DNA from: an uncultured Alphaproteobacteria bacterium
GTDB taxonomy: Bacteria > Pseudomonadota > Alphaproteobacteria > HIMB59
NCBI GenBank assembly: GCA_902526965.1
Contig: CABZMT010000003.1
Span: forward strand, 56,709 to 120,708
Direction: 5' to 3'
Length of the DNA stretch: 64,000 nucleotides
A program made the position numbers and the translations under genes. Under the pieces are notes generated by a model. That model was not told the DNA's origin. It ran no database searches and worked only from the letters and a program-made list of their open reading frames with translations. Positions 41,212-51,333 of the stretch are shown here, piece by piece (within the stretch, counting starts at the first letter, position 1; each line of letters opens with the position of its first letter).

Positions 41212-42699
41212 ATGAAAGATTGCTTTGTAGTTCTTGGAAATCAGTTATTTGAAAAAAAGAATTTAAAAGATTTTAAAAATTCATGCGAATTTTTTATTCA
41301 AGAGGATCTTGGTCTTTGTAGCTATTTTAAGCATCACAAACAAAAAATATATTATTTTCTAGCCTCTATGAGAGAATATAGGGACTATTTAAAAAAAAAT
41401 AATTTCAAAGTAAACTATATTACCCTTGATAAAAATATTTCTAATTTTAAGGACTATTTTGAAGGCTTAAAAAGTTTCTTGGTATCTAAAAATATTTTTA
41501 AGATTAATATTTTTGAGATAGAGGACTTAGAATTTAGAATAAAATTTGAACAATTTTGTAAAGTTAATAAAATTGAATTATCATTTCATAAATCACCTAT
41601 GTTTCTTGTAAGTAGATCTGACTATCAGAGCATGGTTACGACCAAAAAACCTCAGTTAGCTAATTTTTACAGTAATGTTAGAAAAACTTTTGAAATATTT
41701 GTCAAAGACAACAAGCCTATTGGAGATAAATGGAGTTTTGATGAAGATAATAGAAAAAGAGTCCCAAAAGAATATGAGAGTCCTAAATCTTATATGTTTG
41801 AGTCAAAACATTACGAAGATATTAAGAAATTAATTAATAAGTTTTTTGCAAACCATTTTGGAATTTTAGAAAAAAAAATAATATTTCCTATGAATTTTAA
41901 AGACTCATTTAAAGTTCTTGATAATTTCATTAATGAGAAACTAGAAAATTTTGGCCATTACGAAGATTTTATAAGAATTAACGATCCATATATAAACCAT
42001 AGTTTAATTAGTGCTCCATTAAACATGGGCTTATTAACTCCAAAGGACGTATTAAATCGATTAAATTTAATTTCCTATAGTAAAGTTGGTATCAACAATT
42101 ATGAAGGATTTATTAGACAAATCTTTGGGTGGAGAGAATTCATGAGGTACTTAAATATCCATTATTATAAAGATTTTAATAAAGGTAATTTTTTTGGAAA
42201 TTCTAGAAAATTAACAAAGCATTGGTATGAAGGAACAACTAATATTCCAATTTTAAATGACATGATTTCTAATTTAAAAAAAAGTGGATACGTTCATCAT
42301 ATTCCTAGACTAATGGTAATTAGTAATATAATGAACTTATCAGGTCTTAAACCTTCAGAGGTCTATAAATGGTTTATGGAGACATTTATCGACTCCTCAG
42401 ATTGGGTGATGACACCAAATGTTTATGGAATGGGAATGTTTAGTGATGGAGGAATATTTGCAACAAAACCTTATTTATGTGGATCGAATTACTTGTTGAA
42501 AATGAGTAATTATAGTCGAGGTGATTGGACTCAAACATTGGATGGTTTATACTGGAATTTTATATATAAAAATAAAAATTATTTTAAGACTAACCAGAGG
42601 CTCTCTATGATGTACTATACTGTAAATAAAATGGACAAATCTAAAATTAGTACTCATATTTCTAATGCAAAAAAATTCATCAGCGAATATACAAGATAG
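41212..42699 (+). CDS. COG3046-type photolyase/cryptochrome-related protein (FeS-BCP/PhrB lineage), Fe-S cysteines absent
   Basis: INDPYINHSLISAPLNMGLLTPKDVL, NYEGFIRQIFGWREFMRYL, GYVHHIPRLMVISNIMNL, DWVMTPNVYGMGMFSDGGIFATKPYLCGSNYLLKMSNYSRGD. Confidence 0.88.
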   Translation: MKDCFVVLGNQLFEKKNLKDFKNSCEFFIQEDLGLCSYFKHHKQKIYYFLASMREYRDYLKKNNFKVNYITLDKNISNFKDYFEGLKSFLVSKNIFKINIFEIEDLEFRIKFEQFCKVNKIELSFHKSPMFLVSRSDYQSMVTTKKPQLANFYSNVRKTFEIFVKDNKPIGDKWSFDEDNRKRVPKEYESPKSYMFESKHYEDIKKLINKFFANHFGILEKKIIFPMNFKDSFKVLDNFINEKLENFGHYEDFIRINDPYINHSLISAPLNMGLLTPKDVLNRLNLISYSKVGINNYEGFIRQIFGWREFMRYLNIHYYKDFNKGNFFGNSRKLTKHWYEGTTNIPILNDMISNLKKSGYVHHIPRLMVISNIMNLSGLKPSEVYKWFMETFIDSSDWVMTPNVYGMGMFSDGGIFATKPYLCGSNYLLKMSNYSRGDWTQTLDGLYWNFIYKNKNYFKTNQRLSMMYYTVNKMDKSKISTHISNAKKFISEYTR

Positions 42700-43435
42700 C
42701 AAAGTTTTTATAACAGGCGCTAGCAGTGGGATTGGCTATGCGCTTTGCGAGGAATATCTTAAACAGGGCTGGAGTGTTATAGGCTTAGCTAGGGACAATA
42801 CAAAGATACCTCCCACAACATTAAATAATACTAAATTTGAGTTTATAAAAACAAATTTAGCAGATTTTAACTCAAGTAAATCAATAATAGAAGAAGTATT
42901 TAAGAAAAATAGAAATATAAACACATTTATCTTAAACGCAGGAATTTATATACCTGACAGTTTTAATGATTTTAATTTTGAAAATGCCAAACTAACTTTT
43001 AATACTAATGTTCTTAGTATTTATTTATCTTTAGAATTGATAAGAAAGAATTTTGAACTCGACTCAAAAAAAACTATAGCATTAATGTCGTCAACTGCAG
43101 GATATAAAGGTCTTCCAAAGTCTATTTTATATGGGCCCTCAAAGGCGGCATTAATAAATTTGGCTGAGTCTATGAAATCTGAAATTTATAATGGATTAAA
43201 TGTAAAATTAATATGCCCAGGATTTATAGAAACTCCTGCCACAAAAGTAAATACATTCAGAATGCCCTATTTAATGTCCCCCAATAAGGCAGCTGAGATA
43301 ATTTTTAATAAAATATATAAAAAAGGCTTCGAGATTACATTTCCTTTTCCTTTTAATTCTATAATGAAATTTGGTAAACTATTACCATATAAATTTTATT
43401 TTAAAATTACTGAGAAAAAATTTTCAAAAAAATGA
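42665..43435 (+). CDS. SDR family oxidoreductase
   Basis: VFITGASSGIGYALCEEYL, LNAGIYIP, SSTAGYKGLPKSILYGPSKAALINLAESM. Confidence 0.9.
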   Translation: MQKNSSANIQDSKVFITGASSGIGYALCEEYLKQGWSVIGLARDNTKIPPTTLNNTKFEFIKTNLADFNSSKSIIEEVFKKNRNINTFILNAGIYIPDSFNDFNFENAKLTFNTNVLSIYLSLELIRKNFELDSKKTIALMSSTAGYKGLPKSILYGPSKAALINLAESMKSEIYNGLNVKLICPGFIETPATKVNTFRMPYLMSPNKAAEIIFNKIYKKGFEITFPFPFNSIMKFGKLLPYKFYFKITEKKFSKK

Positions 43436-43920
43436 AACTATCTAATCCTAAAATATCAATCGTAATGGGCAGCCAAAGTGACTGGTCAACTCTTAAACAT
43501 ACAAGCACTGTATTAAAAGAATTAAAGATTAGTCACGAAAAAAAAATAGTTTCTGCGCACCGAACCCCAAAAAGGTTATATGAATATGCAGAAAAAGCTT
43601 ATGACAAAGGTATTAAGATAATAATTGCTGGTGCTGGCGGCTCGGCTCATTTACCTGGTATGATCGCAGCTATAACTCATATCCCAGTAATTGGTGTTCC
43701 CATTGAATCAAAAACATTAAAAGGATTGGATAGTTTACTTTCTATAGCACAAATGCCTTTTGGTGTTCCTGTAGGAACTGTTGCAATTGGTGAAAATGGA
43801 GCAAAAAATGCTGCTTTATATGCTGCTTCAATTATTAGTAATTACGACTCTAAAGTTGAAAATCAATTAATTAAATGGAGACTGGCTCAAACAAAAAAAG
43901 TCAAAAAGACACCTAAGTAA
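43432..43920 (+). CDS. purE: 5-(carboxyamino)imidazole ribonucleotide mutase
   Basis: IVMGSQSDWSTLKHT, VSAHRTPKRLYEYAEKA, GAGGSAHLPGMIAAIT. Confidence 0.97.
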   Translation: MKLSNPKISIVMGSQSDWSTLKHTSTVLKELKISHEKKIVSAHRTPKRLYEYAEKAYDKGIKIIIAGAGGSAHLPGMIAAITHIPVIGVPIESKTLKGLDSLLSIAQMPFGVPVGTVAIGENGAKNAALYAASIISNYDSKVENQLIKWRLAQTKKVKKTPK

Positions 43921-44951
43921 TGATCATTGGAATATTAGGTGGAGGTCAACTTGGTATGATGTTATGTCAAGTAGCTAAAAAATTGAATATCCAAACGTTT
44001 ATTTACACCGACTCTAATGATTCCCCAGCAATTAAATATGCAAATAATTATGCTATCAAACAATATGATAATTTTGTTGAAATAGACACTTTCATTGAAG
44101 GGTGTGATTTTATTACTTATGAGTTTGAGAATATTCCATTTAAGACTTTGTCGTATATAGAAAATAAAATAGCGGTATCTCCTAGTTCCCAAATTAATAA
44201 AATTATTCAGGACCGTTTAAATGAAAAAAATTATGTAAATGAAATAAATATTCCCACAGTTCCATATATTGAGATTAAAGATATGGAAGATTTAAAATCA
44301 ATTAATGCAGATTTCTTTCCCGCAATATTAAAGACTCGCAAGCTTGGATATGATGGTAAAGGACAGTATATAATTAATAGTTTAAAGCAAATACCTGAAA
44401 TACCTAAAAATGATTATATCTTAGAAAAGAAAATAAATTTACAACAAGAAATTTCTATTATTGCTGTGAGGTATCAAGATGGAACAATTTTTACCTATCA
44501 GCCAATAGAAAATGTTCATAAAGATCAAATTCTTTTCAAATCATATTCACCAGCAAATTCAAATCAATCAATTATTGAGGAGGCAAAAAACCACGCAGTT
44601 AATTTTGCCAAGAAAATAAGTTATGTTGGTACTTTCTGTTTAGAGTTTTTTATTACAGATAAAAATGAATTATTATTAAATGAAATAGCTCCAAGAGTGC
44701 ACAACTCAGGACATTTAACTATTGAGTCATATAATGTAAGTCAGTTTGAATCTCACCTAAGATCTGTATGCGATCTTGAAAAAATAAAGCCGTTACTAAG
44801 ATATAAATCTGAAATGACAAATATTATTGGAGAGGATATTTATAATTATCGTGATAAAGAATTCAAAAAAGATGAATATTTTCATGATTATTATAAAAAA
44901 GAGTCAAAAATTGGTAGGAAAATGGGTCATTTTACCAAAATACTGGCTTAA
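43920..44951 (+). CDS. purK: 5-(carboxyamino)imidazole ribonucleotide synthase
   Basis: GILGGGQLGMMLCQVAKKL, KTRKLGYDGKGQY, EIAPRVHNSGHLTIE. Confidence 0.97.
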   Translation: MIIGILGGGQLGMMLCQVAKKLNIQTFIYTDSNDSPAIKYANNYAIKQYDNFVEIDTFIEGCDFITYEFENIPFKTLSYIENKIAVSPSSQINKIIQDRLNEKNYVNEINIPTVPYIEIKDMEDLKSINADFFPAILKTRKLGYDGKGQYIINSLKQIPEIPKNDYILEKKINLQQEISIIAVRYQDGTIFTYQPIENVHKDQILFKSYSPANSNQSIIEEAKNHAVNFAKKISYVGTFCLEFFITDKNELLLNEIAPRVHNSGHLTIESYNVSQFESHLRSVCDLEKIKPLLRYKSEMTNIIGEDIYNYRDKEFKKDEYFHDYYKKESKIGRKMGHFTKILA

Positions 44952-45961
44952 TTTTTAATCCAGTAATTTTTAAAGTGGTTATAGTTAATTAAACTATCAT
45001 TTTTAAATTTTGAATATTTTTGAAATTTAAAATCTTTTTTTCTCACATATGAAATTAGTTTGTTATCGAATTTAAGATTGTAATGCTTGCATCCATTGAT
45101 TGTTAGAAATTTATTCAAATTATATGTTTTTTTTGAGGAATAAAAAAGTTCCAATATATTGGACACTGAATATTTAGTTGAATAAACCCCCGCACAACAA
45201 CTTTCAGTAAATTTATAATTTTTAAGATGAGGAGCTGAGTCGGAGCCAAAAAAAAACTTCGAATTACCAGATAGAGCAGCACTAAGTAGTGATTTTTGAT
45301 GTTTTTTACTTTTAATGATTGGTTTGCAAAATAATTCTGGTTTTAAATAGTCTCCAAGAAAAGTATTTGTATTTTCTAATAAATGATGGGTTGTTATAGA
45401 AGCAGCTATGTTATTATTTGATTTTACAAAATCTACTGAGTCTTTAGTAGTTATGTGTTCTAAAGTTATTTTTAGACTTTTAAAATTTTTTACAAGCCAA
45501 GATAACTCATACTCAAGAAATCTCCTTTCACGTTCATAAGGATCATCATCTTTGTGGATATGTTCTCCATGTAAACATAATGGAATTTTATTTTTTTCCA
45601 GAAATTCAAAGTATTTTGACATTTTTTTAATATCTTTTACTCCTGAAGAGGAATTAGTTGTTGCATGAAGGGGATATAATTTGGCTGCAAAAAATAGATT
45701 ATTTTTTATCATGTTTTTTAAATCTGTAATTTTGCAGTCTTGATTTAAATAGATAGTAAAAAGTATTTCAGTATTTCGATTATTTTTTAAGACAAATGCT
45801 CTGTATTTAGATAAAATTTTTTCATTAGTTATTGGTTTTGCTAAATTTGGCATAACTAAAATTTTTTGAAAATTTTTATTATTTTCTTTTAAAACATGTT
45901 TTAAAACTTTTCCTTCTCTTAAGTGAACATGAAAATCGCAAGGCCTAAAAATTTTGAGCAT
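44948..45961 (-). CDS. pyrC: dihydroorotase
   Basis: FRPCDFHVHLREG, KILVMPNLAKPI, AAKLYP, FGSDSAPH. Confidence 0.93.
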   Translation of the reverse strand: MLKIFRPCDFHVHLREGKVLKHVLKENNKNFQKILVMPNLAKPITNEKILSKYRAFVLKNNRNTEILFTIYLNQDCKITDLKNMIKNNLFFAAKLYPLHATTNSSSGVKDIKKMSKYFEFLEKNKIPLCLHGEHIHKDDDPYERERRFLEYELSWLVKNFKSLKITLEHITTKDSVDFVKSNNNIAASITTHHLLENTNTFLGDYLKPELFCKPIIKSKKHQKSLLSAALSGNSKFFFGSDSAPHLKNYKFTESCCAGVYSTKYSVSNILELFYSSKKTYNLNKFLTINGCKHYNLKFDNKLISYVRKKDFKFQKYSKFKNDSLINYNHFKNYWIKN

Positions 45962-46865
45962 TTAATATATAATTTACTTTATCAATCACCTGATTATAAG
46001 ACACATCATTCATTAAACAATTATTTAAAGTATAGTTTTGAGTTTTACTCACAAGACTTTCAAAGGTTTCTGTTGACCTAACTAAGTGACAATGATCAAA
46101 GATTTTTGGGAAATAGATATTGTCATTAGTTGGACCGAAAAGTCCTAAAGTTGGAGTTTTGCTTAAAGCGGCCATATGCATCATGGAAGAATCATTGCCA
46201 ATAAACAGTCTAGATTTTTGTAATAAACCATAATCATTGAGAATATGTTGCTTACCACATCTATTAATTACATTATTACCTAGTGCTGACTCAAAATGAT
46301 GAAATTTCGAACTCTCCTCTTCTGATCCTAAAATAAATATTTTATCTATTCCTGTATCTATTAAATATTTAGCAATGTTAACATATTGTTCCGTAGGCCA
46401 CTCTTTAGGAGCCCAATTTGTAAAAGGGGCTAAACATGCGTAATTTGAATTTGGGAAAATATTTCGTACTCGATCAGTTAATATTTTAAAGTCTTTTTTT
46501 AGATCCGTATCAAATTTATGATGAATCTGTTCATATATATTTTTAGATTTTTTCATACTAAATATATTTCTTTTTTTTACCCTTAAAAAATAACCAATAA
46601 GAGAAGATCTAAAATCTACAATTTCATCATATCTGAATGCAGATAGCTCTTTATACAGTTTAAACCAGTGTAAATTATATTTTTTCTTGGTTAATATTAC
46701 CCTTTTAGAAATCATAGTATAATCATCATAGATTGGCATTGGCAAAGAACCAGAAACCAATGTTACCTCAATATTTTTCTTATTTTTTCGTATATATTTA
46801 TTTAGGACTTGGAGGTTTATTAGTGAGTCACCTATTCTATTTGAAGAAATAAATAATAAATGCAT
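45945..46865 (-). CDS. glycosyltransferase family 9 (heptosyltransferase-like); start re-assigned to MHLLFISSNRIGDSL
   Basis: ISSNRIGDSLINLQVL, ACLAPFTNWAPKEWPTEQYVNIAKYL, SRLFIGNDSSMMHMAALSKTPTLGLFGPTN. Confidence 0.85.
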   Translation of the reverse strand: MHLLFISSNRIGDSLINLQVLNKYIRKNKKNIEVTLVSGSLPMPIYDDYTMISKRVILTKKKYNLHWFKLYKELSAFRYDEIVDFRSSLIGYFLRVKKRNIFSMKKSKNIYEQIHHKFDTDLKKDFKILTDRVRNIFPNSNYACLAPFTNWAPKEWPTEQYVNIAKYLIDTGIDKIFILGSEEESSKFHHFESALGNNVINRCGKQHILNDYGLLQKSRLFIGNDSSMMHMAALSKTPTLGLFGPTNDNIYFPKIFDHCHLVRSTETFESLVSKTQNYTLNNCLMNDVSYNQVIDKVNYILNAQNF

Positions 46866-46891
46866 ATATATACATATAGATAATATATTAC

Positions 46892-47473
46892 ATGCAAATT
46901 GAAACACTTAATCCAATAAAAATTAAAGTATCTGGATCAGAAAGATTTGATTTTTTACAAAATATTATTACAAACGACTTGAATAAATTAGAGGAAGAGT
47001 TGTTCAGTTATATACTTACACCTCAAGGAAAGATTCTATATGAAATAATAATTACTAATTCAAAGGAATCTTATGATTTACTTTGTACTAATGATCAAAA
47101 TGATTTAGCTACTTATTTAAAAAAATATGCATCATTATCTGATGTAGATCTTCATATTGAAAATATTGATGCTAGAGAATACAACGAAAAATATATCTTA
47201 AATCAACTATCATCTGGTAATATTGACGCGAACCTCCTTAAACATTCCTCTTTGCTTCCATCAGAAATCAATGATGAATTAGTGGATTATTCAAAGGGAT
47301 GCTTTGTAGGCCAAGAGGTAGTTTCAAGAATAAAGCATCGACAACTAAATAAAAAAAAAGTAACAGTCAAAGTATTTGAGGAAAAACCGCAAAATCTCCC
47401 TAATAATTCTGAAATATTATTTCAATTAAATAATTATTTTGTTTTAAGAGAGCCCGTGGTTCTAAAGAAATAA
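46892..47473 (+). CDS. ygfZ: YgfZ/GcvT-like folate-binding protein (short)
   Basis: DFLQNIITNDLNKL, YSKGCFVGQEVVSRIKHR (KGC[FY]xGQE signature). Confidence 0.9.
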   Translation: MQIETLNPIKIKVSGSERFDFLQNIITNDLNKLEEELFSYILTPQGKILYEIIITNSKESYDLLCTNDQNDLATYLKKYASLSDVDLHIENIDAREYNEKYILNQLSSGNIDANLLKHSSLLPSEINDELVDYSKGCFVGQEVVSRIKHRQLNKKKVTVKVFEEKPQNLPNNSEILFQLNNYFVLREPVVLKK

Positions 47474-47474
47474 A

Positions 47475-48824
47475 TTACTTAAAATATTTCAAGTAATAGT
47501 TTGCCACTTCAGATAAAGATACTTTTTCTTGTTTCATTGTATCCCTATCACGAATTGTGACTGTCTGATTTTCAAGAGTTTCAAAATCAATCGTAATACA
47601 TAAAGGCGTTCCTATTTCATCATGTCTACGATAATTTTTGCCAATATTTCCAGTATTTTCAACCATAACTCTTCCTAAACTAAGTAATTGAAGTTCTGAT
47701 TTAACATTATTAGCAATTTTAACCAAATCAGAGTTATTTCTTTTTAGTGGGATTACAGCTGCTTTTATTGGTGATAAATGATGTTTAAGCTTAAGCAAAG
47801 TTCTTTTATTAGCCTCCTCAATAGTATAGGCCTCATTCAAAACAGCCAAAACACCTCTCTCTACTCCTGCAGAAGGTTCAATAACAAAAGGTATAAACCA
47901 TTCTTTTTTTTCTAAATCTTGAATAGCTAATTTTGTTGTAGAGTTTTTATTTTCTTGAATGTTAGCTTTGATATTAAAATCTTCTTGATTTTTTGAGTGT
48001 GATCCTAAGTCAAAATCAGTTCTGTTAGCAATACCCTCAAGTTCCTCGAGACCATGTGGGAAGTCATACATAATATCGAATGTAGCTTTTGAGTAGTGAG
48101 ATAGATCTTTTTTCTCCACCTCAAGTAATTTTAACTTTTCTGATTTGACTCCTTGTTCAGCCCACCAAGTTAGACGCTTATCTACCCAATATTTATGCCA
48201 ATCTTCATCAGAGCCGGGTTTAACAAAATACTCAAGCTCCATTTGTTCAAACTCTCTAACCCTAAAAATGAAGTTTCTTGGTGTGATTTCATTTCTGAAT
48301 GCTTTTCCAATTTGAGCTATACCAAAAGGAGGTACTCTACTTGTTGAGTCAACAACATTTTTGAAGTTTACAAATATCTGTTGAGCAGTCTCAGGTCTTA
48401 AATATGCAAATGAACTACCATCATCAACTGGACCTATTGCAGTTTTAAACATTAAATTAAAAGGCCTAGGTTCAGTTAAGTCAGTTGATTTGCAATTAGG
48501 ACATTTACCATCTTCAAGTTGATCTGCTCTCCATCTTGATTTACATTTCTTACAATCAACCAAAGGATCTGAAAATGTATCCTCATGGCCAGAGTATTTC
48601 AAAACAGTAGGTGACGTTAAAATAGTGGAGTCCAGTCCTTCAACGTCGTCTCTTTCATAGACCATTGATTTCCACCATGCTGATTTTAAATTTAGTTTAA
48701 GCTCTACACCCATAGGCCCAAAGTCATATAGGCCTTTCATTCCTCCATAAATATCATTTGATGGGAAAATGAAGCCCCTTCTCTTACATAAAGATACTAG
48801 GTCTTCCATATTATCTGCAGTCAT
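47475..48824 (-). CDS. glyS: glycyl-tRNA synthetase, single-chain alpha2 (bacterial Gram+/archaeal/eukaryotic type)
   Basis: [95 protein letters not shown]. Confidence 0.96.
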   Translation of the reverse strand: MTADNMEDLVSLCKRRGFIFPSNDIYGGMKGLYDFGPMGVELKLNLKSAWWKSMVYERDDVEGLDSTILTSPTVLKYSGHEDTFSDPLVDCKKCKSRWRADQLEDGKCPNCKSTDLTEPRPFNLMFKTAIGPVDDGSSFAYLRPETAQQIFVNFKNVVDSTSRVPPFGIAQIGKAFRNEITPRNFIFRVREFEQMELEYFVKPGSDEDWHKYWVDKRLTWWAEQGVKSEKLKLLEVEKKDLSHYSKATFDIMYDFPHGLEELEGIANRTDFDLGSHSKNQEDFNIKANIQENKNSTTKLAIQDLEKKEWFIPFVIEPSAGVERGVLAVLNEAYTIEEANKRTLLKLKHHLSPIKAAVIPLKRNNSDLVKIANNVKSELQLLSLGRVMVENTGNIGKNYRRHDEIGTPLCITIDFETLENQTVTIRDRDTMKQEKVSLSEVANYYLKYFK

Positions 48825-48827
48825 TTA

Positions 48828-49622
48828 TCAGATACCAAATTTGTTAAAAAGAAGTTCTTCTTTTAATTTAAATAATAAATCATCACTCTTAAAAGAATTA
48901 ATACCAAGTCCTAATTTTTGTTTTAAAGACTTTGGTTGTTTAATTTTCTTTATTTTTGTTTTTTCACCAAATTTACTTTTGAAAAAAGCTGACTCAGATG
49001 TAATTCCATCAATTAAACCTAAATCTTTTGCTTCATTAGCTAACCAAAAAGATCCAGAAAATATTATTTTTTTATTTTTATCATTAAGTTTCTTCTTTCT
49101 TCTTGAAGAAACCCAATCAATAAAGTTTTGATGTATTAATTTTTGAAGTTTAATTAATTTATCTTCATCTTTTTTATTAACTTTTTGAAATGGATCTAAA
49201 AAACTTTTATTCTCCCCTGCAGTAAATATTCTTCTCTCTACTCCTATTTTTTTTATTAAATCAGTAAATCCAAACCCACCAGAAATAACTCCTATTGAAC
49301 CAACAATTGAATTAACGTCTGCATAAATTTCATCGGCGGCACATGCAAGCCAATACCCTCCAGAAGCGGCAACATCTTCAACAAAACAGTAGCATTTAAC
49401 TTTTTTCTTAGCTGAAATTTCTCTTATTTTTTGAGCTATCAATGATGATTGTACAGGCGAACCTCCAGGTGAATTAATAACAATCGAAAGTGCATTAAAT
49501 TTCATTTTCATTAATTTTGAAAATAGACCGTTTAAATTATCCATATTCAGTGGGGCTCTACTTCCAGATGCAATCATTCCCTTTAGGTCAATTGAAACTA
49601 TTGTTTTTTGTGGACTAAACAT
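48828..49622 (-). CDS. S49 family peptidase (SppA-like)
   Basis: INSPGGSPVQSSLIAQKI, VEDVAASGGYWLACAADEIYADVNSIVGSIGVI. Confidence 0.94.
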   Translation of the reverse strand: MFSPQKTIVSIDLKGMIASGSRAPLNMDNLNGLFSKLMKMKFNALSIVINSPGGSPVQSSLIAQKIREISAKKKVKCYCFVEDVAASGGYWLACAADEIYADVNSIVGSIGVISGGFGFTDLIKKIGVERRIFTAGENKSFLDPFQKVNKKDEDKLIKLQKLIHQNFIDWVSSRRKKKLNDKNKKIIFSGSFWLANEAKDLGLIDGITSESAFFKSKFGEKTKIKKIKQPKSLKQKLGLGINSFKSDDLLFKLKEELLFNKFGI

Positions 49623-50329
49623 TATTTAAACCAATTTTCTATATCTTTAGAATAATTTGACAAATCATCGTGGATTATAATTGCATTTAATGTTTTCTCT
49701 ATAAAATAATTACTTTTGGTGATTTTTAAGAGAACATTTTTAGGTTTTGAGTCTTTAAAAGATAATAAAGGGGTTGTTGTCACTTCTAAATTAAAATTTT
49801 TGAACATATCTAACATAAAATCAGTATTTTCATATCTATTTATTATAAATGCGGTTCCATCTGTTTTTAAATATAAGATTATATTATTCAACCATTTTTC
49901 TAAATCTGACTCAGATATGTACTTTGATGTGTTTATCGAGGGGTCTTTTGACTGAATAACTTTATTTGCAAAATAAAAAGGTGGATTAGATAAAATTAAG
50001 TCAAAGTAGTTTTCATAATAAGGATCAAAGATACAATTGTCTTGTATCTTGAATTTTAAATTTTCTAAATTATTTTCTTTATGATTTAAAATTGCAACTT
50101 GATGGTGAATTTTATTTTTCTCAAAGCCAATGACTTCAGACTCAGGATTTCTATAGGCAACTAGTAGCGATATTGATCCACATCCTGATCCCATATCTAG
50201 TATTTTGTTATATTTTTTTTTGCAGTGGGCAGCTAAAATAATTGGCTCAATTCCACTCCTGTAACCTTTTTTTAATTGATAGTATACAATTTTACCATCT
50301 AGTAGATAATCCCTAGAGTATAAATTCAT
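49622..50329 (-). CDS. TrmN6-like tRNA1(Val) adenine N6-methyltransferase family
   Basis: YRSGIEPIILAAHC, ILDMGSGCGSISLLVAYR, LILSNPPFYF (NPPF/Y). Confidence 0.85.
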   Translation of the reverse strand: MNLYSRDYLLDGKIVYYQLKKGYRSGIEPIILAAHCKKKYNKILDMGSGCGSISLLVAYRNPESEVIGFEKNKIHHQVAILNHKENNLENLKFKIQDNCIFDPYYENYFDLILSNPPFYFANKVIQSKDPSINTSKYISESDLEKWLNNIILYLKTDGTAFIINRYENTDFMLDMFKNFNLEVTTTPLLSFKDSKPKNVLLKITKSNYFIEKTLNAIIIHDDLSNYSKDIENWFK

Positions 50330-50334
50330 AGCAG

Positions 50335-51333
50335 ATGAAAAAAAATAACTTTGAACAAACTATCAAATTAATTCATAAAGAAATTAATGTAAAGTTAGTT
50401 AAGACAAACAATGAACTTGATAAATTTTTATCAAGTAGTGTCACAATTATCCCAAAATTAGGAAATTATTTCTTTAAAAAAAGAGGTAAACAATTACGTC
50501 CAGTATTATGTTTATTATCAAGTAAAATGATAAATAAAAATTATTCAAAAATATCAAGTGATATTTATATGTCTACTGCGATTGAATTTATACATGGTGC
50601 AACCCTACTTCATGACGATGTAATAGATGAGGGTAAAATAAGACGTGGGCAAAAGAGTATTAATTCAATATGGAATAATAAGTTTAGTGTCTTATTTGGG
50701 GATTTTTTATTTTCAAAATCATTTCAATTAATGACGAAAGCTAAATCTTTGGATGCGATGGCTTCTCTTTCGCAAGTAAGTAGTAAAATTTCTGAGGGTG
50801 AGTTTATGCAACTCACACATGAAAATAATACTCAAATATCTGAAAAGGAGTATATTAAAATCATATCTCTAAAAACTGCTGAATTATTTGCTGCTGCAAT
50901 GAAGATACCCGCTATTTTATCTGGTAAAAATTCAAAAATAATTTCAAATTTAAATAAGTTAGGTTTGTATTTTGGAATTATCTTTCAAATCATGGATGAT
51001 TATCTTGATTATTTTGGTGAAAAGATAACTGGGAAGGAAAATGGTAAAGATTTTTATGAAGGAAAAATTACTTTGCCAATCATTTTACTTTTAAAAAAGA
51101 CTTCAATGAATGAAATTCGCTTTACAAAAAAAATTTTTAATAAAAGTAAAAGGTCTAAGAGTGAGTATATTGAACTAATGAAATTAATGGAAAAATATAA
51201 AATTAAAGATGATGTTAAAAAATTCTCTCACAAATATAATAGTCTATCATTGAAAATATTAACTTCTTTTAAAGGCTATCAAAAAGAGCTTTTTGTAGAT
51301 TTGTTAAGTAGTTCTATCAATAGAACCCATTAA
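50335..51333 (+). CDS. trans-polyprenyl diphosphate synthase (octaprenyl/decaprenyl type)
   Basis: GKQLRPVLCLLSSK, LLHDDVIDEGKIRRGQKSIN, FQIMDDYLDYFG (two DDxxD). Confidence 0.95.
   Translation: MKKNNFEQTIKLIHKEINVKLVKTNNELDKFLSSSVTIIPKLGNYFFKKRGKQLRPVLCLLSSKMINKNYSKISSDIYMSTAIEFIHGATLLHDDVIDEGKIRRGQKSINSIWNNKFSVLFGDFLFSKSFQLMTKAKSLDAMASLSQVSSKISEGEFMQLTHENNTQISEKEYIKIISLKTAELFAAAMKIPAILSGKNSKIISNLNKLGLYFGIIFQIMDDYLDYFGEKITGKENGKDFYEGKITLPIILLLKKTSMNEIRFTKKIFNKSKRSKSEYIELMKLMEKYKIKDDVKKFSHKYNSLSLKILTSFKGYQKELFVDLLSSSINRTH

Noticed and set aside
48769-49131. Plus-strand 120-aa ORF opposite glyS/S49 peptidase
   Set aside because: Spans antisense to two well-supported genes; no domain signature.
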